Source: Lagopus muta
Lineage: Eukaryota; Chordata; Aves; Galliformes; Phasianidae
Assembly (NCBI RefSeq): GCF_023343835.1
Contig: NC_064435.1
Coordinates: 67,652,134 to 67,716,133 of the forward strand
Reading direction: 5' to 3'
DNA length: 64,000 bases
Positions 12,593 through 25,460 of this stretch are shown piece by piece (position 1 is the first letter of the stretch; the number at the start of each line of letters is the position of its first letter). Position numbers and translations under genes: made by a program. The notes under the pieces are model-generated. The model saw only the letters and a program-made list of their open reading frames with translations, was not told where the DNA came from and made no database searches.

Positions 12593-14589
12593 AATGAAGC
12601 AGTCTTCTTTGAAAGATATAAATTTTGCCAGAGGAAGTCTTAGCCCACTTCAAGAAACATGCTAATTCTTCTCTGGTTCTGACAGACTTAGTCTCTGTGC
12701 TTCACTAGTCCATGAATAAAATGAGAAAGGTAAATTTTCTGTGTGACCAGGCTTGTCAAAACATTAGAGGCACCTGCGCCTAATGGTAGATGCAGCATAT
12801 GACAATGCATGGCTTTTTTTTTTTTTTTTTCCTGATAGACTCATTTTTGTCACTTTCTGCATGGAAAAGCACTCTATCTGGTTTATCTGCATCTGTTCTG
12901 TAAGTTCTGATGGAAGAGCTTGTGTAGACAGAGGATGTAATTGACATGTTTCTAGACTTTATAGCTAGGGGAGCAGTATCTAGCAACATAGTTTAATTCA
13001 GGGAGCTAATTTCTAATTTCCTGTTTCAACATTTGACTCCTCTCTGTCTGGGCCAGAAAAAAACCTATCCCTTCCTAATAACTCTCTTTCTTTGGAGAAA
13101 GAAAATCCTTCCACTAGCAGGGGTTTACAACTAACCCTATGAAATGAAGACCAGCATTCTTAGTCCTGTCAGCTTTCGAAAGAATTATCTGAAAAATATC
13201 ATTGAAAAATAACCCATAATTTTCCTTCCATCACACAGTCTTTGCTGGGATTCATGCATTTTTCTATATATATTTTTGCGAAGCATAGGTCAGTGAAAAT
13301 TTCAGATTACTGTGGTAGAACAAAAACATCATATCGTGTGAACATTCAGTACATTATTGCAATGATGATAAAGCTATTTGTCTTCCAGCTACCTTCAAGC
13401 CATGCTTTTCTTTTAGGGCTGTGCTATCAAACGACTAGAGTACTGCTTGGCTTGATGTAATTTGACATGGTTCTGATGAGATTCTGGAAATCTAATATGA
13501 CAAATAAGCCACACAAACCTTCCAGCTAACAAGTTTTGAAAAGGAATAACTAAAGAGAAGAGATGTCTGTGGGAAAAACAACAAAAAAAGATACATTAAA
13601 AAAATGATAAATGTCTTAGCTCAAAAACATCTCTGTTAAGTAAAGAAGGGAAAAAAACCACCAAGAAATTCAAATTAGAAAATAATAATGAGATAATATA
13701 CAGCCTATTAGTTGTGACTGTGTTTGGGTACTGCTAATAAATATTCATCTAAGGATCAACAATTAGTTAAAACAACGTATCCAATACATATGTATCTGAA
13801 CCCAGAATCTTACCACTGTTTTGGACAAATATCTATGACAGGAAGTAATGGCAATATTAAAAACTATTTTTTGTTTAAAATAGTGAACTCAACATCAACT
13901 ATTTTGCATATTAAAGAAATGCTTGCCTTCAAATGTAATTTTCATTGTTTCCTCTGAAATTATTCACTGAAAATATCCGTTGAGAGAGGGTCTTGAATTT
14001 CAGTTTTGCAGTCAAAAACAATTAAATTATGCTTATAAAAATTAGCACTTTTAAACCTAAGTGGTGGCACATTTCTATCCCCTTAAATTTCAGTAAAAAA
14101 TATTATCATGTTAAATGTGTTCTAGAAACTGCTTTCATTGAAGCAAAGAGTGTTCCTACTCCTTTTGATGACACAGATAATCTTAAAAATATGAGCTAAG
14201 TACACATGATGATGCTATTTTCTTCTTGAAAAATGAGCTGAGAAGTGTGAACATTCATCTCAATAAGTGGCTAAATCTGCAGTTACATGGTGACAATTTA
14301 GTTATCCCTGTTGTTGACTAACTGCAGAGGAAATCAAGTACAATGCATTATTTTCTATCTACTACTATTTATGTCCTTTCCAAATTAACTTTTGTGTAGT
14401 TGGATATGATGAACAACCCTATTGTTCTCAAACTCTCTTTTAATAACCTATTTGTTGGTGTTATTCATTGAAAACAGAAATCTGTAATACACTGAAAACA
14501 GGAGACAGTGGAATAAGCAATAGAAAACATAATTCAGCAGAGAACAGAGTGCAGCTTCTACAATTCTCCCTTGTATAAGTCTTACAAAT

Positions 14590-14636
14590 ATTATATATAC
14601 ATATATATATATGTATGTATATGTATTTATGTACAT
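14590..14636. repeat. TA / TATG microsatellite
   Basis: The tract is an alternating TA run followed by TATG units. It produces runs of Tyr and Ile codons on the minus strand, which explains the odd open frames that cross it. Confidence 0.85.
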
Positions 14637-15870
14637 GGTTAGTTGCAAGCAAAGCAATTAAAAGAATTACAATCAAAAGAAAGCCGAAGAACATTACCTA
14701 CAAGATTACAGATTTTAGGCTTTATTCTCTTTCACCTCACTTTTCCTGAATTGACCATTTCTCCTCAAACCATTACTTTCCATTAGGGAGACACACACAA
14801 AAAACCAACAAAAACAGAAACAAAAAAACCAACAAGGCACTCTGTTGAATTCCTCATTGAAAGAATGATCAAGATTCAGAAGATTTAATCTTTAAGGCAT
14901 TGCACTGCCATACATTCAGGTCTCCTTTTCTGCTTCAGTTAGTGGCAAAAAGCAGAAAGGCTGTAGCTAACACCAAACTAGAGGTGAAACTGAGTATTTT
15001 TGGAGGACTCCTGGTGAGGAAATTGAGAGATGTAAAAATCACTATAATTTTTATGCCAAGTAACAACATGACAATACAAAGTTAAAGAAGGTTAGTACTT
15101 AGATTTTCTTTCTTACTTATATATTTTGTCAGACTGATGGCAAATACCATTTTTAAGATACGTCTTTTCATTTCCTTCCAATTTTCTTTCCATGGTTCTG
15201 CTCTAGTGCTTGATGGTGATAGTAATGCCTTGCAAATATAAAAATGAAAATTGTGATCAGGATGTATAGTGCAGGCAGCAGACAGACTTAACAGAAGAAC
15301 AGTGCTGTAGAAGTGAAATTGTAACATTTCCAATTGATAAGAAATCATCTTATTTGATACATTTTGATAAGCCTGAAATGAGGTATTTTCTCTCAAAAGC
15401 ACCTAATGTGTAAACTTCCCAGACTTCCCTGAGTGTAATACATACAGCAAAAATGTTTGTTCATAAATGAGATAAGATGTATGTGATCCTTAAAAAAATC
15501 ATAACACAAACAATTTTGATATGATAACATGAATTATGCAAAAATAAAAACCCAGCCTCCCCAGAAAGGCAAAAATAAAACAACCCTTCTATACTGTACG
15601 CAGCTTGTGAAATTGTAAAAATATCTGCTTTTCTAATCAAATTTATGTACTGCAGATGAGAAATTATTTTTAGAAAATAGAACTTTTCTCGAGTGTGCTG
15701 CAAATGCGCAGCAGAGTCATTTGACAAAAAATATCTGAGGTGATCATCAGATTATTCTACATATGTCATGTAGCTTGATTCTGTATGTCTGTGGGAATAC
15801 TACCTTTGAGGATTATGAGATTGAATACAGTATTCTGGATGGATATAGCCATATAACTTATATGAACTCC

Positions 15871-15918
15871 CTCTTCTTTTCTTTTTCTGTTTTCTTTCTT
15901 TTTTTTTTTTTTTTTTTT
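15871..15918. repeat. Pyrimidine tract ending in T20
   Basis: A CT-rich stretch runs into about 20 consecutive T (15899-15918). No polyadenylation signal is placed beside it on the opposite strand, so it is treated as a simple repeat. Confidence 0.85.
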
Positions 15919-18852
15919 CAATTGAATAATGCATACATTTAAATGCACAAATATGGTAATTACAAAGTTTAGGAAAAGAGTAGTAGGTATTTCTGTGGTA
16001 TACATTTAGTTATAAGGAATTTGATGCTTACGGAAACTTATCAGTCCACTTGATTTTTACATTTGCCTTGGCACCCTCCCAGTCTTAATTCCATCCCTAC
16101 CTAACTCTAAGGTTTTGACTCAGTTATTAAGAGCTTGTCTTTTATGATCATGTTGTCAAATAGTCTGAAATAAATTAAATTAAATGAATACCTGTGCATA
16201 TAATTTCAATTCTCTCCTGACTGCAGAGACATAAACCTTTAGTTTAGAACCAAAGATACTAAGCTATCTGCTGTTAAACGAACTTCCAAGGGGCTGATAA
16301 AATTGTCACCAACACCAAGCTAGACCTCAGCAATAGTAAGCTGTTGAACTTTCTAACAAGAACTACAATGAAATGATATAAACATCAGTGAGTTTATAAC
16401 AACATAATGAGCTACAAGAAGTAGCATTTTCAGAAAGGAATGTCTTACACTTATTAATGTCTAAGGTGATGCTGTTTGAAAACATATCCTGTGTTTTCAG
16501 TAGGGAAATTTTATTGATAACATTTATTTATGCTGACACCTGGCAGTTCTTTGGCAGTTCTTATTTTTTATGCTATAGTATTTCAGATAAACAAAGAATT
16601 CAGCTCAAGGCATTTTTTGTGAATTTTGACAGCTTTTCCAGATTTCCTTTCTTTGACTTTTTTTATACTAGTAACCCAGTTATATGAGGTACTGCTAAAC
16701 AAGGCAGTTTTGACAAAGTAATACATGGTGTTTGAGCCTTCTGTAAAACACACTTTGATTTTTTTTTTCCCTGAAAATTGCTAAATTGAAGCATTTTATA
16801 AATGTTTCTGCAAATGCAAACATGCTCCATCTGGCCTGAGCTACCATATATAAGTAGACTGGGTATATGAAGTGTCTTTATTTGTTCAATTGCTCTACAT
16901 TGTAGAAAGAGATGTGTATATAGTACATAGTGAAAGATAACTTGCAATTTTTTTTCTTTGTATGAAATCAAAATATATAAGTATACAAAATTTAAATGAC
17001 TTTAAAAAAAAATCTGTTTTTTTTCAGATACCATATTTCTTTCCTTCTTTCTTTCACTTTTTCTCTCTTTATTTATTTATTAATATATGAGTCTGTATCT
17101 AAGATCTCACGTCTTATGAAGAAGCACATTAGAATCCTTTTAATCTTCATTTTCCTTTTTTTTTCTTTCCCAAAGTTTAATTTCTTTTATGAAAATCTTT
17201 AACATAAGACTCTCTTCTCAGACATTATATCACAGTATTTCCATGCTCTGCTCTGCCAGAGCTTTATGGCTATTCCTCCTCCTCAAGCTTCTCGACTCAT
17301 GACTGTCTGATCCTTAAGGCTGTCCAACTTACTGGAGAGCAACTCTTATATTTCCCTTAAACGCTTTCATGAGAGTCTCACATATCCACAGTTCTTTAGG
17401 TTACATTGGAAGTGCTAGTCTCAGGCACAAAAAGATTCAACAGGAGACCAGTATTTTATTAATTGTTACACCGCATGTTATATTCTTTCAAAAGAAACAA
17501 GATCTATGCCAGGGCAAAACTATTTTTAAAGTATCTTTTTAGAACATTGCTCAGCTTCTGCGAAGGTTTTCATCTCTCCACTTACATATTCTCAGGCAAA
17601 CTGCATTTTCCCTCATTGTGTTCACCTGAACAAAGGGAAAAGGAATTGTAGAGATATGGAAGAAACAAAAGAATAAAGCTCTTATAAAAAATGATCAAAC
17701 CTCTCTGCTTTACAGCAGATACCAGTGATATTTAGGCTATTTATTTGGGTAGTCTTTGTTACTGGACTTTTGAGAAAAGTATCATTCTTACCTTCTTTGT
17801 CATTGTTTAGACACCCAGGGAAGAAAAAAAAAAAAAAAGGTAGTGATACAAAACCACAACAATTGCTCCTGAGCAGCAAGTCTAATATATCCTACAGTTG
17901 CTCCTATGTAAGTGATCAGTAAACACACAATATCCACTTTCTGAATAGATTCTTGCAAAACTGCTATCAGAAGAAATTGATGGGAGACAGCAAGAAAACC
18001 TTCCTTTACTAGAATATGTATTGTATTGTATCAGCATCCTGCCTTTTGCAAAAGAACATTCTGCAAACTCCATTCTGTCTGTACCTCACATTTTGATGCA
18101 AAATCTTTCTATTTTCTAAGTGGCTGTTACAGTAAAGTCTTCCATATAACTGTTCATTTGTTGTAGCTGATGTGCCAAAACAAGAGCAAATTCACGTGCA
18201 ACTCTCGCTTTTTCACTACTTCTAATGAAGTGTCATAATTTCATTTTAGAAGAACAGAGAGAGCGTAACACCAACACAGTAGTGTTAGTAATAATATCTT
18301 CTCTCTATTCTTAAGGAGAAGTCTAAATTCTCATGCTTGCAGGAGCAAAAAATGATGCACCAGTGCCAAGAAAAATCTCAATATCACTTTTATATTAGCA
18401 GGTGTGAGATATCTAAAGGTTTCTTCTTTTATTCTTTCCAAGAACTTGAAACAGTTGACTTGTTATATTAACCAACCTCAATAATTTATCCCACCTATCA
18501 GCAGATATTGTTATTTCATGGTGGTTCTTAAAACTGAATTTAAAACATTCATTCCAAATCTTATCAAATTCTTCTTAGGCACAGGCCTAAAAGGGCTGTT
18601 TTAGCAAAATGCTTCTTTGACCAAAAATAGGAAACAAAAGACATTCATTAGTGTATCTGCGCTGAGTGTCTACCAAAGCAACAAAGGGTGGCTAAATGAA
18701 GTTGAGGTAAATTTATTTGAATTTCTACTGGATATTCACAGCAAACATCTTGTATCATTTACTTTGCTTTCAACAACTTGACTATGAAGATCTTCAAACT
18801 TCTGTCCCATAACAATTTTGGAGATACTGAATTAGCTTCAAGCAGAAGCTTG

Positions 18853-18889
18853 TGTATATAAATATATATATATGCACACACACACATAT
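18853..18889. repeat. Compound TA/CA microsatellite
   Basis: A short compound dinucleotide repeat: TATATA units followed by five to six CA units. It is a candidate polymorphic marker with no coding role. Confidence 0.85.
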
Positions 18890-19696
18890 TAGTACTTGAA
18901 ATGGCATTTGCTGATAGCTGTTTGTTAACACTGTTTTATTTAACTACGCAAAAAACTAAAGTAAATCTAAAATCTGAGTAGGTTTACTTTCTGGCAGCTT
19001 CTATTCCACCGCAAAAGTAATTGATTACGGATTTCAAAACAAAGTAGAGTTAATAATAATATCATCCATTTCCATGCTGTGTCACTGATAAACAGGTATA
19101 CAGAGGTGATAACTGAAAGGTTCTCTTTTTGTCAAGTAGGCTAGATGTAGTACAGCTAGAAAGGAAGCATAAATGTGGACCACCTATGATTCATGTAAGG
19201 AGACATTTTATATGAGAAGAAACGTTTATATGATGTTAATCTAAACTTCAAGACACCGCTTTCCGAAAATAAACTGAGAAGGTGTGTGACGCAGGTCTAT
19301 AGAATCAGGGATTCATAACTCACTATTACTTATAATATAAGAAGCTAGAAGCACAAGGTGACCTTATTGTCATTTTTACAATACGTTTTTTCTGGTAAAA
19401 GAACACATATCTTCACACTATTTGAACTGTGGCACTCAGTGCCTCATTATTTAGAAGGAAAACATATAAAGGGTTCAAAAGCGAGGTCAGAAGATCATTA
19501 TTTGAAATCACTGATGCTTTTAAACACAGTGATTGAGCAGTGTTCTCTGGTTCAGGATATCTTCATATTTCTATCTTCTATAATGGATCAACACATTGCT
19601 TTGGAGAAAGGTCTGAATCTTAAACTTCTCCCTGAACACTTGGTCCTCATCACTGTCAAAGGAAACATAATGATGTAGGCAAACCTTTGGTCTCAT

Positions 19697-19708
19697 CCAG
19701 CAGGGGGG
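19697..19708 (+). promoter_or_regulatory. Candidate CTCF-binding core
   Basis: CCAGCAGGGGGG fits the central part of the vertebrate CTCF motif (CCASYAGRKGGC type) except at the last position. It sits in otherwise AT-rich DNA, where a G7 run is rare. The downstream GCGC-like part of the longer motif is absent (followed by TACAAC), which lowers confidence. If bound, it would act as an insulator or loop anchor rather than a promoter. Confidence 0.35.
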
Positions 19709-22700
19709 GTACAACAGGACTGTACCTAGCTCTGTACAATGAGAAGTTGAAAACTATATGTTTTCCTGAGAGAGGAATGTGCTGTAAAATGGTTGAGCAT
19801 TTTCTCTAAATAAAATACTAAACATTTTCCTCTTACTTTGTGACAGAAGAGAGTAAAACAAGTTTAGCAATAACCATTTTATTCCTTATTAGACAACCAA
19901 TATTCTTAACTCTTATCTAAAGATATGAAAGCAACTGCAGAGAAATTTTGCTACTTAAGCCCCCAAGTGAATTATTAGTCCCTTATTAGGCTATTCTTAG
20001 AACATAAGTTGGCTACAAAAACAATAGCAACAAGAAGTTAAAATTTACTCTTACACCTCTTTTCATACTGAAAATACTTGAGGAATGACAGTGGTGATAC
20101 ATGGGCTTTAAACTGCTTTTTATATCAGTTCTGTGTGTTTGCCTGATGATAGAATTTCATTTTATCACATTGAAAATTCAGTGCTGATAGAACTTGTTCC
20201 TGCTGCAATTTGCATTTTTTCCCCCAGTTTTGCTTCTTCTTTTAGAAGTACTAAAACCTCCCATTTTTTAAAGTCTAAACAGCATAAGACAAGCATAAGG
20301 TGAAGAAAAGGGATTTCAACTAGGTGCAAGATTTTGTGTGGCTGATTAGCCTCATTGAAAAGTAGACTGTAGAGTGAGAAGAGTGTTGTCTGTGCAAGGC
20401 AGCTACGTAGAAAAAACTATGGAAAAGAAAACAAACATTTTTCAAACAATCTGCAGCATTCATAAGATGTGTTGGATCACACTGCATTATTATATCTCCT
20501 TGTACATGTGGAACAAGATGATAGAAAAGTCTCTGCATCACATGTTGAAAGCTTTTGATGGTTTACACTTCTTCATCAGCTGGTGATGACTGCTGAGGTT
20601 TCAGCAGCATCATGATTCCAAGTCAACCAAAATAACATCCTGAGAAGTTATGCAAGCAACTGCAATGTATGGTGAGGAAGCTTTCTGGACTGGTCCTCAA
20701 CCAGAATACCCTTTTACCACTTCCCTGATTCTTTTTAGGTTGCATGTTTGTGCCTTATACCATGTATTCATATATTTATATCTTAGATTAAATAATCAAT
20801 CTTCCACTCCCATTAAAGCAGCTTGCTCTGCTGTTTACCTATCAGAATAGCTCAATGGTCTCAGGATTCCACAGTCATTTGCACACTTGCTAAAAAACTG
20901 ATTAGCATCTAATTTTGGAGGCACAACCATCCCTCTGCTACATATTGGTTTGTCAGATTCACAGAGCTGATTTGACTCATTTTAATATCATCCATATTGC
21001 AAATTACTTTATCTGAATATGGGATATGGACTGAATTAAGTGCCTTTTTTAAAGTTGTGGCTTCGTCTTTAATATGTAGCCAAGGCCTTTATGAAAGATA
21101 TCATCTAATGAAAGATGGAATCAAAGAATGAGGGGAACTCAATTCAATAAAGATGTCAAAAAAAGTAACTCAAAGAGGGGGATAAAAACCTTAGTTCTGT
21201 AAAGATCAGTAACAAAAATAGTCACGAGATTTTACATTATTTAATGGTATTAAAAAAATTATGCTATTCAGAACAGACAACTGAAATTTTACAAGTCAAA
21301 TATACATGGTGCATGTTTCAAATAGGTGATTGTGTCTTTTTTAATAAGCACAGATCCATTCACCCCTGTATGTCAGTTATAACTCAACACAGGTAGCAGA
21401 ACAGTGAGTATTTTCAAAGGGCCACAGTTCAAAATGAGTGCAAAACAAAATGCAATAATAGCTACCAGCTGTTTCTTCACATTAAGTATATTAGAGTGAC
21501 TGCTCATGAAGACTGTTTTTTTTTTCCTGATTGCCAAGATATAAATAAATCCCACAATCAACAGATAGTTATGACCTGAATATGTGAGTCCTTCTGGTAG
21601 GGCTGTATGACAAGAAAGGTCTTAGTTCATATTTCTCATGTTGAGAAATTTATTTTCATCAATAACTACAGATTCTATTTAGTACATTATTTTCTTCACT
21701 TGATATGTAAGCAAAGAGATGGCTGTGGGTAAGTCTGAACTTCAAGTATAGTACTGGATACCATGCTTGATTTTGCCTTTCTTGCATATAAAAGTGCTGT
21801 TATTTCAAAGTTATTGACAAAGTTACCAGCAGACAATCCAGCCTTTTTTTTTTTCTGGAGAAAGACAGGTTGGGAAAAATTCTGCAGTACTTGTACATGT
21901 CCAGCTTATGCATACCCAGTGCAAATCTTTCATTTCAATGTTTGGGTTAGATCCAGAAATTGATTAAATGTGAAGATTTAAACAGATAAATCAGCACGTC
22001 ATTCTGAAATAGCAAGAAGATAATTCAAAATGAGCATTGCTGCTAAAGAAAATGCAGCATCTAGAGGCAACATCCTTGAGAATTACATTTAGAACAGACA
22101 AAGACAGAGAAAGTTCATGAATGTACAAGAGTGGAGTAAAAGCATCGTTTGAGAAATTCAACAAGGACTAGAGAAATGAAGTTCACAACAGGAGATAGAT
22201 GGACAGGAAGCCAAAAACAGTTATGAAGAACACTGCTTGGGAGGAGGGACAGGAAAAGAACCCAGTCCCAACAATTAACTCTGTGGTGATAAATTAACTG
22301 GGGAACTATTGCCATGCTTTCAGCTGCCCAAATTCCTCTTCTAAGTCAAGTCAATTACTGTATTTATGTAGTGACTAACATGCATGATGACTAAGCTTGA
22401 TCAAAGCTGCCCCTTATTACAAAATCACTGGAATAATCCAAAGGGAGAGTTGTATGTAAGAGGAATTGATTGTGTTCCTTAGCTGAAGACTCAAATAGAG
22501 CATTATCTCAACAACAACCAATTTTGGAGGAGAGAAGGAATACTGTTGAGATGGTAATTAACTCACAAACAATTGATCTTGTAGTTTAACTAACATCATT
22601 ATAATAACAGATTCATCATTTATCTGCCATCAGCTTTGAGTTTTGTATTAGTGCTGTGGAATAATTACTAGACATGGCATAGAAGCATAAGAAATTAGTA

Positions 22701-22803
22701 TTTTTTACAGATTTTTAAATTTGAGAGGGATGATTTAAAGAATGGATGTCCAACCTTTCGGCTTGCCTGGCTCACACTGAGTGAAGAGCAATTGTCTTGG
22801 ACT
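19709..22803. other. Unique AT-rich sequence, no gene
   Basis: No gene, RNA or transposon could be supported. The short frames at 20320-20541 and 20374-20586 overlap on opposite strands and show no family resemblance. Confidence 0.45.
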
Positions 22804-23350
22804 GCATAGGTCATTCCAAAAGTAATGCCTCCTATTTATTTCCATGGAAACTACGACAGGTACAGTGCATACTCTGCAGTAACTCTGTTTGATAGAGCAA
22901 ATTCTCAGCAATTAAACAATATTTTTTCATCATAGTTATCACATTAGCTATGCATTTTCACCAGGGATAAACAAGAGTGTATGCCATGCTTGTCAAAACC
23001 TGCAGCAGTAGAAGTGATTCAGTGCTGCAGTCACCATTGCTGAAATGCACCACAGTACTCATATCCACTATTTGGTCTCCATAAAAGTTCATCAAACGTC
23101 AGTGAATGTCAATGGGCACAATTTTTTTCGAATGAAGAAATTCAATTACACACCTTTGCTTTGTACGCACTTCCACGTCAGATGCCATTTGTCAGACTGC
23201 CCTTCTGCTGCCATCTGTCACACAGCAACAAAATATAACAGAATATTGGTGGGAAGTTTCAACTTCTATTTGCATAGCACCAACATCTGATATTGTGGGC
23301 CGTAATCATAAAATAGGAGGCGTTATTTTTGGAGCAGCCCTGCAAGACAT
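22804..23350. mobile_element. Non-autonomous mariner element, Galluhop type
   Basis: The two ends are inverted copies of each other. The left end reads TCATTCCAAAAGTAATGCCT from 22811. The reverse complement of the right end reads GGCTGCTCCAAAAATAACGC and continues CTCCTATTTT (23308-23339). This CCAAAAnTAAnGCCTCCTATTT terminal motif is the one known from the chicken mariner family (Galluhop/Mariner1_GG). At about 0.55 kb it is too short for a complete mariner transposase of around 340 codons. The 81-codon frame at 23045-23290 lies inside it but is not an intact transposase, so the copy is an internally deleted, non-mobile derivative. Exact ends and the expected TA target duplication are blurred by mutation. 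Confidence 0.9.
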
Positions 23351-24407
23351 AGACTAAAAAAATAAACTAGTGGAATGGGATATGTGACCCTGTGAAACTA
23401 TCACATCAGTCAGGTTTGATGGCGGAGCTTGCCATTCTCAGCGAGTTCTCAAAGTGCTTACAGAGGTTTTTTATGAAATTTTACTCTTCCTGTACTTCGT
23501 CCTTGACAATAGTTGGTCACAGATCTGCATAGTGCCAAAAGTGTTGACGTGAATAAGGTGTGACTGTAAAGTGAAGGATATTCTTCTCTGTTAAGAGAGG
23601 TCTTATAAAAGTCTGGTAAAGATATGTGATCAGATATCTGAGTTCAATGTGATTTAAAGTGTAATGCAATGTTTGCACAGTGCTCAAACTAGGTAATTTA
23701 GATTTTTAAACTGCTTAATCCTCTCAACGTCTGTTCATTTTTATTAAACATTTTGGTTCTTTCTCTGCAAGAAATATTCTTTGGGAGAACACAGCATGCA
23801 CGTAAAAGAAAGGTACAACAATAAAATATGTATCTATGTTAGAGTCAAAAAGCATCTTGCATTAAAACTGTCATATAGTGAGCAGAAAGAGACATTTCAG
23901 TTGTGCATTAAAGGCTTGAATAAACCTCATGGCTAGAAATAGCAATACTTCGCAAGAAAATTATAACAAGTTATTACCATCTTTTTCTTTCGTAAAGACC
24001 AAATGCTGTAAGCCCTCAGCCACAGATGCTCTGATCTGTACAACTTAACTTTAGGCATTTAATTGAACAACCTTTTTAAGAATACACTGTTCCTTGGCCT
24101 CTTTGATAACCAATGGTGATAGCTCAACACCTCCAAAGTGAAATTTTGTCCTATTAAGATTTGCAGGTGCCAGTTCAAGGCACCTCTTCCTTTTCACGTA
24201 CCAGGATGACTAAGCTTCTAACTTAGATGCCTCAATTAGGTGCTTCAATTTAAGTAAGAATTAATCTAGGTTGTAAGAGATCACAGAAAACTTTACACTG
24301 TTTCACATAGGGAGAAATAATTTTGTTCACATTATCTACACTCTTAGAAAGATGAGCTTCATCTTCCTATAAAGAAGTTTGCAGAAATGTCTGCTACCAC
24401 TCTTGTG
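23351..24407. other. Unique AT-rich sequence, no gene
   Basis: Nothing beyond AT-rich unique DNA is visible between the mariner element and the LTR cluster. Confidence 0.45.
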
Positions 24408-24830
24408 AAGGGTTGGCCTTGGCAGCAGTCAGGTGCTCACCTAGCCTCTCATTCACTCCTTTTCCTCAAACAAGGCCAGGGGAGAAAGTCAGAAGACAAA
24501 GTATATTGGTCAAGATAGAGGAAGTAACATCATTTAATTATGGTCATGGACAAAAGAGACTCAACTTGGGGAAAATGAGTTTAATTCATTTCCAATTAAA
24601 GTGGGTTTTGATGTTGAGGAACAAATACGAGATTGAAACACATTCCCCCCCACCTTTCTTTCCCCAAGCTCAATTCCATTTATGACTCCTCTCCCTCCCC
24701 ACACACCATCCAGCATCACAAAGGAGATGGTGAGCAGTAGATTGTGATCAGCTTGCAACATTTCCTCCCTGCCCCTACTTCCTCCTTTGTGGCCTATCCA
24801 TGGGGCTGCTGTTCATTCAGAAAAAAATCC
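24408..24830 (-). mobile_element. Decayed avian LTR (endogenous retrovirus derived), 3' part
   Basis: The plus strand follows, with many substitutions, the antisense of a long LTR repeat that is widespread in birds. The order is: GGTTGGCCTTGGCAGCAGTC at 24411, CAGGTGCTCACCTAGC at 24430, a GGGGAGAAAG patch at 24479, GACTCAACTTGGGGAAAATG at 24557, TTTAATTCATTTCCAATTAA near 24579, a C8 run with ACCTTTC at about 24645, CTTCCTCCTTTGTGGCC near 24778 and CCATGGGGCTGCTGTTCATT near 24798. On the minus strand the element would end near 24408 in the usual CA-terminal half. No gag, pol or env sequence is seen. The right boundary is uncertain and may run to about 24990, which matters for the exon-like block there. 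The family name is not assigned. Confidence 0.65.
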
Positions 24831-24880
24831 ACCTACATCCCTGTTCTTCATTCTGTGTTGTTCTGCTCTTTCTTCCCCAG

Positions 24881-24987
24881 GCTCTTCCCGAGACCCACCT
24901 ATGGCTTCTGGGACTGGCCATATTCTGTGGTGGGGCTATTGGAGCTGGTTATGTTCCGAATACTTTCCCAAGACACAAGCATATTTT
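24881..24987 (+). other. Exon-like block of unknown origin
   Basis: A 107-nt GC-richer block is bounded by a good acceptor (CTCTTTCTTCCCCAG ending at 24880) and a GTGAGT donor at 24988-24993. In the frame that continues from the ATG at 24800, the block reads as a hydrophobic, glycine-rich segment containing LWLLGLAIFCGGAIGAGY, which would suit a membrane helix. I do not recognise the protein. It lies directly right of a decayed LTR and could simply be LTR sequence that mimics splice sites. A single exon with no partner in view cannot be called a gene. Confidence 0.25.
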
Positions 24988-24993
24988 GTGAGT

Positions 24994-25460
24994 AGCAATG
25001 AAGTTATAGATAAAAGCTTTGTATTATTCTACAAAAGAAGTTAATGAGTCAGGTGTAAGACCTTCCTCATTAATTTTCTCAGTGATAATTCAGTTGATTG
25101 TAAAGGTAGGAGTTTTTATTCTCACCGGTGGGACTTTTTAATTCTAGATGAAAGAACTACCCAATTTCCCTCTAAGGACAGTTCTTTGGGTGTAGCATTT
25201 AACTAACAGTATTCACTTTGTCATTAAGCAGGTAATTATTTTCACCCTGTGCTTCCAAAACTGATGAGCCTGTTCCTTTCAAAAGGCAGCTCAGATACAC
25301 CAGGGATCCAGTCCAACGAGGGTACTGAACTCCACCAAAACGTACTATGTTGTGTATGGATGTTTTTGCCCATAGAAATACTAACTTTAACCTGAAAAGT
25401 GTCCAATGTCTAGGGAAGAAAGAAGCAGTATGTAATCTTCTGCATGTGTAGATATAAAAC
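24994..25460. other. Unique sequence between LTR and CR1
   Basis: No gene is seen. A 139-codon minus-strand frame (25199-25618), the longest open frame in the window, spans this stretch and runs out of the CR1 tail to the right; it is not a gene. Confidence 0.5.

Larger units (their letters stand above)
12593..19696. other. Unique AT-rich sequence with simple repeats, no gene
   Basis: This segment has no supported gene. It holds a T run near 12812-12830, a TA/TATG tract at 14590-14636, a pyrimidine tract at 15871-15918, a T/C-rich stretch at about 17019-17090 and a TA-then-CA tract at 18853-18889. The two overlapping minus-strand frames at 14448-14694 are generated by the TATA-type tract and are not genes. 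The 106-codon frame at 19358-19678 has no recognisable family. Confidence 0.45.

Noticed and set aside
14448..14694. Two overlapping Tyr/Ile-rich minus-strand frames
   Set aside because: They are created by the TA/TATG microsatellite at 14590-14636.
23045..23290. 81-codon frame as a mariner transposase
   Set aside because: It is inside the element but far too short and shows no D,D34D catalytic pattern; the copy is non-autonomous.
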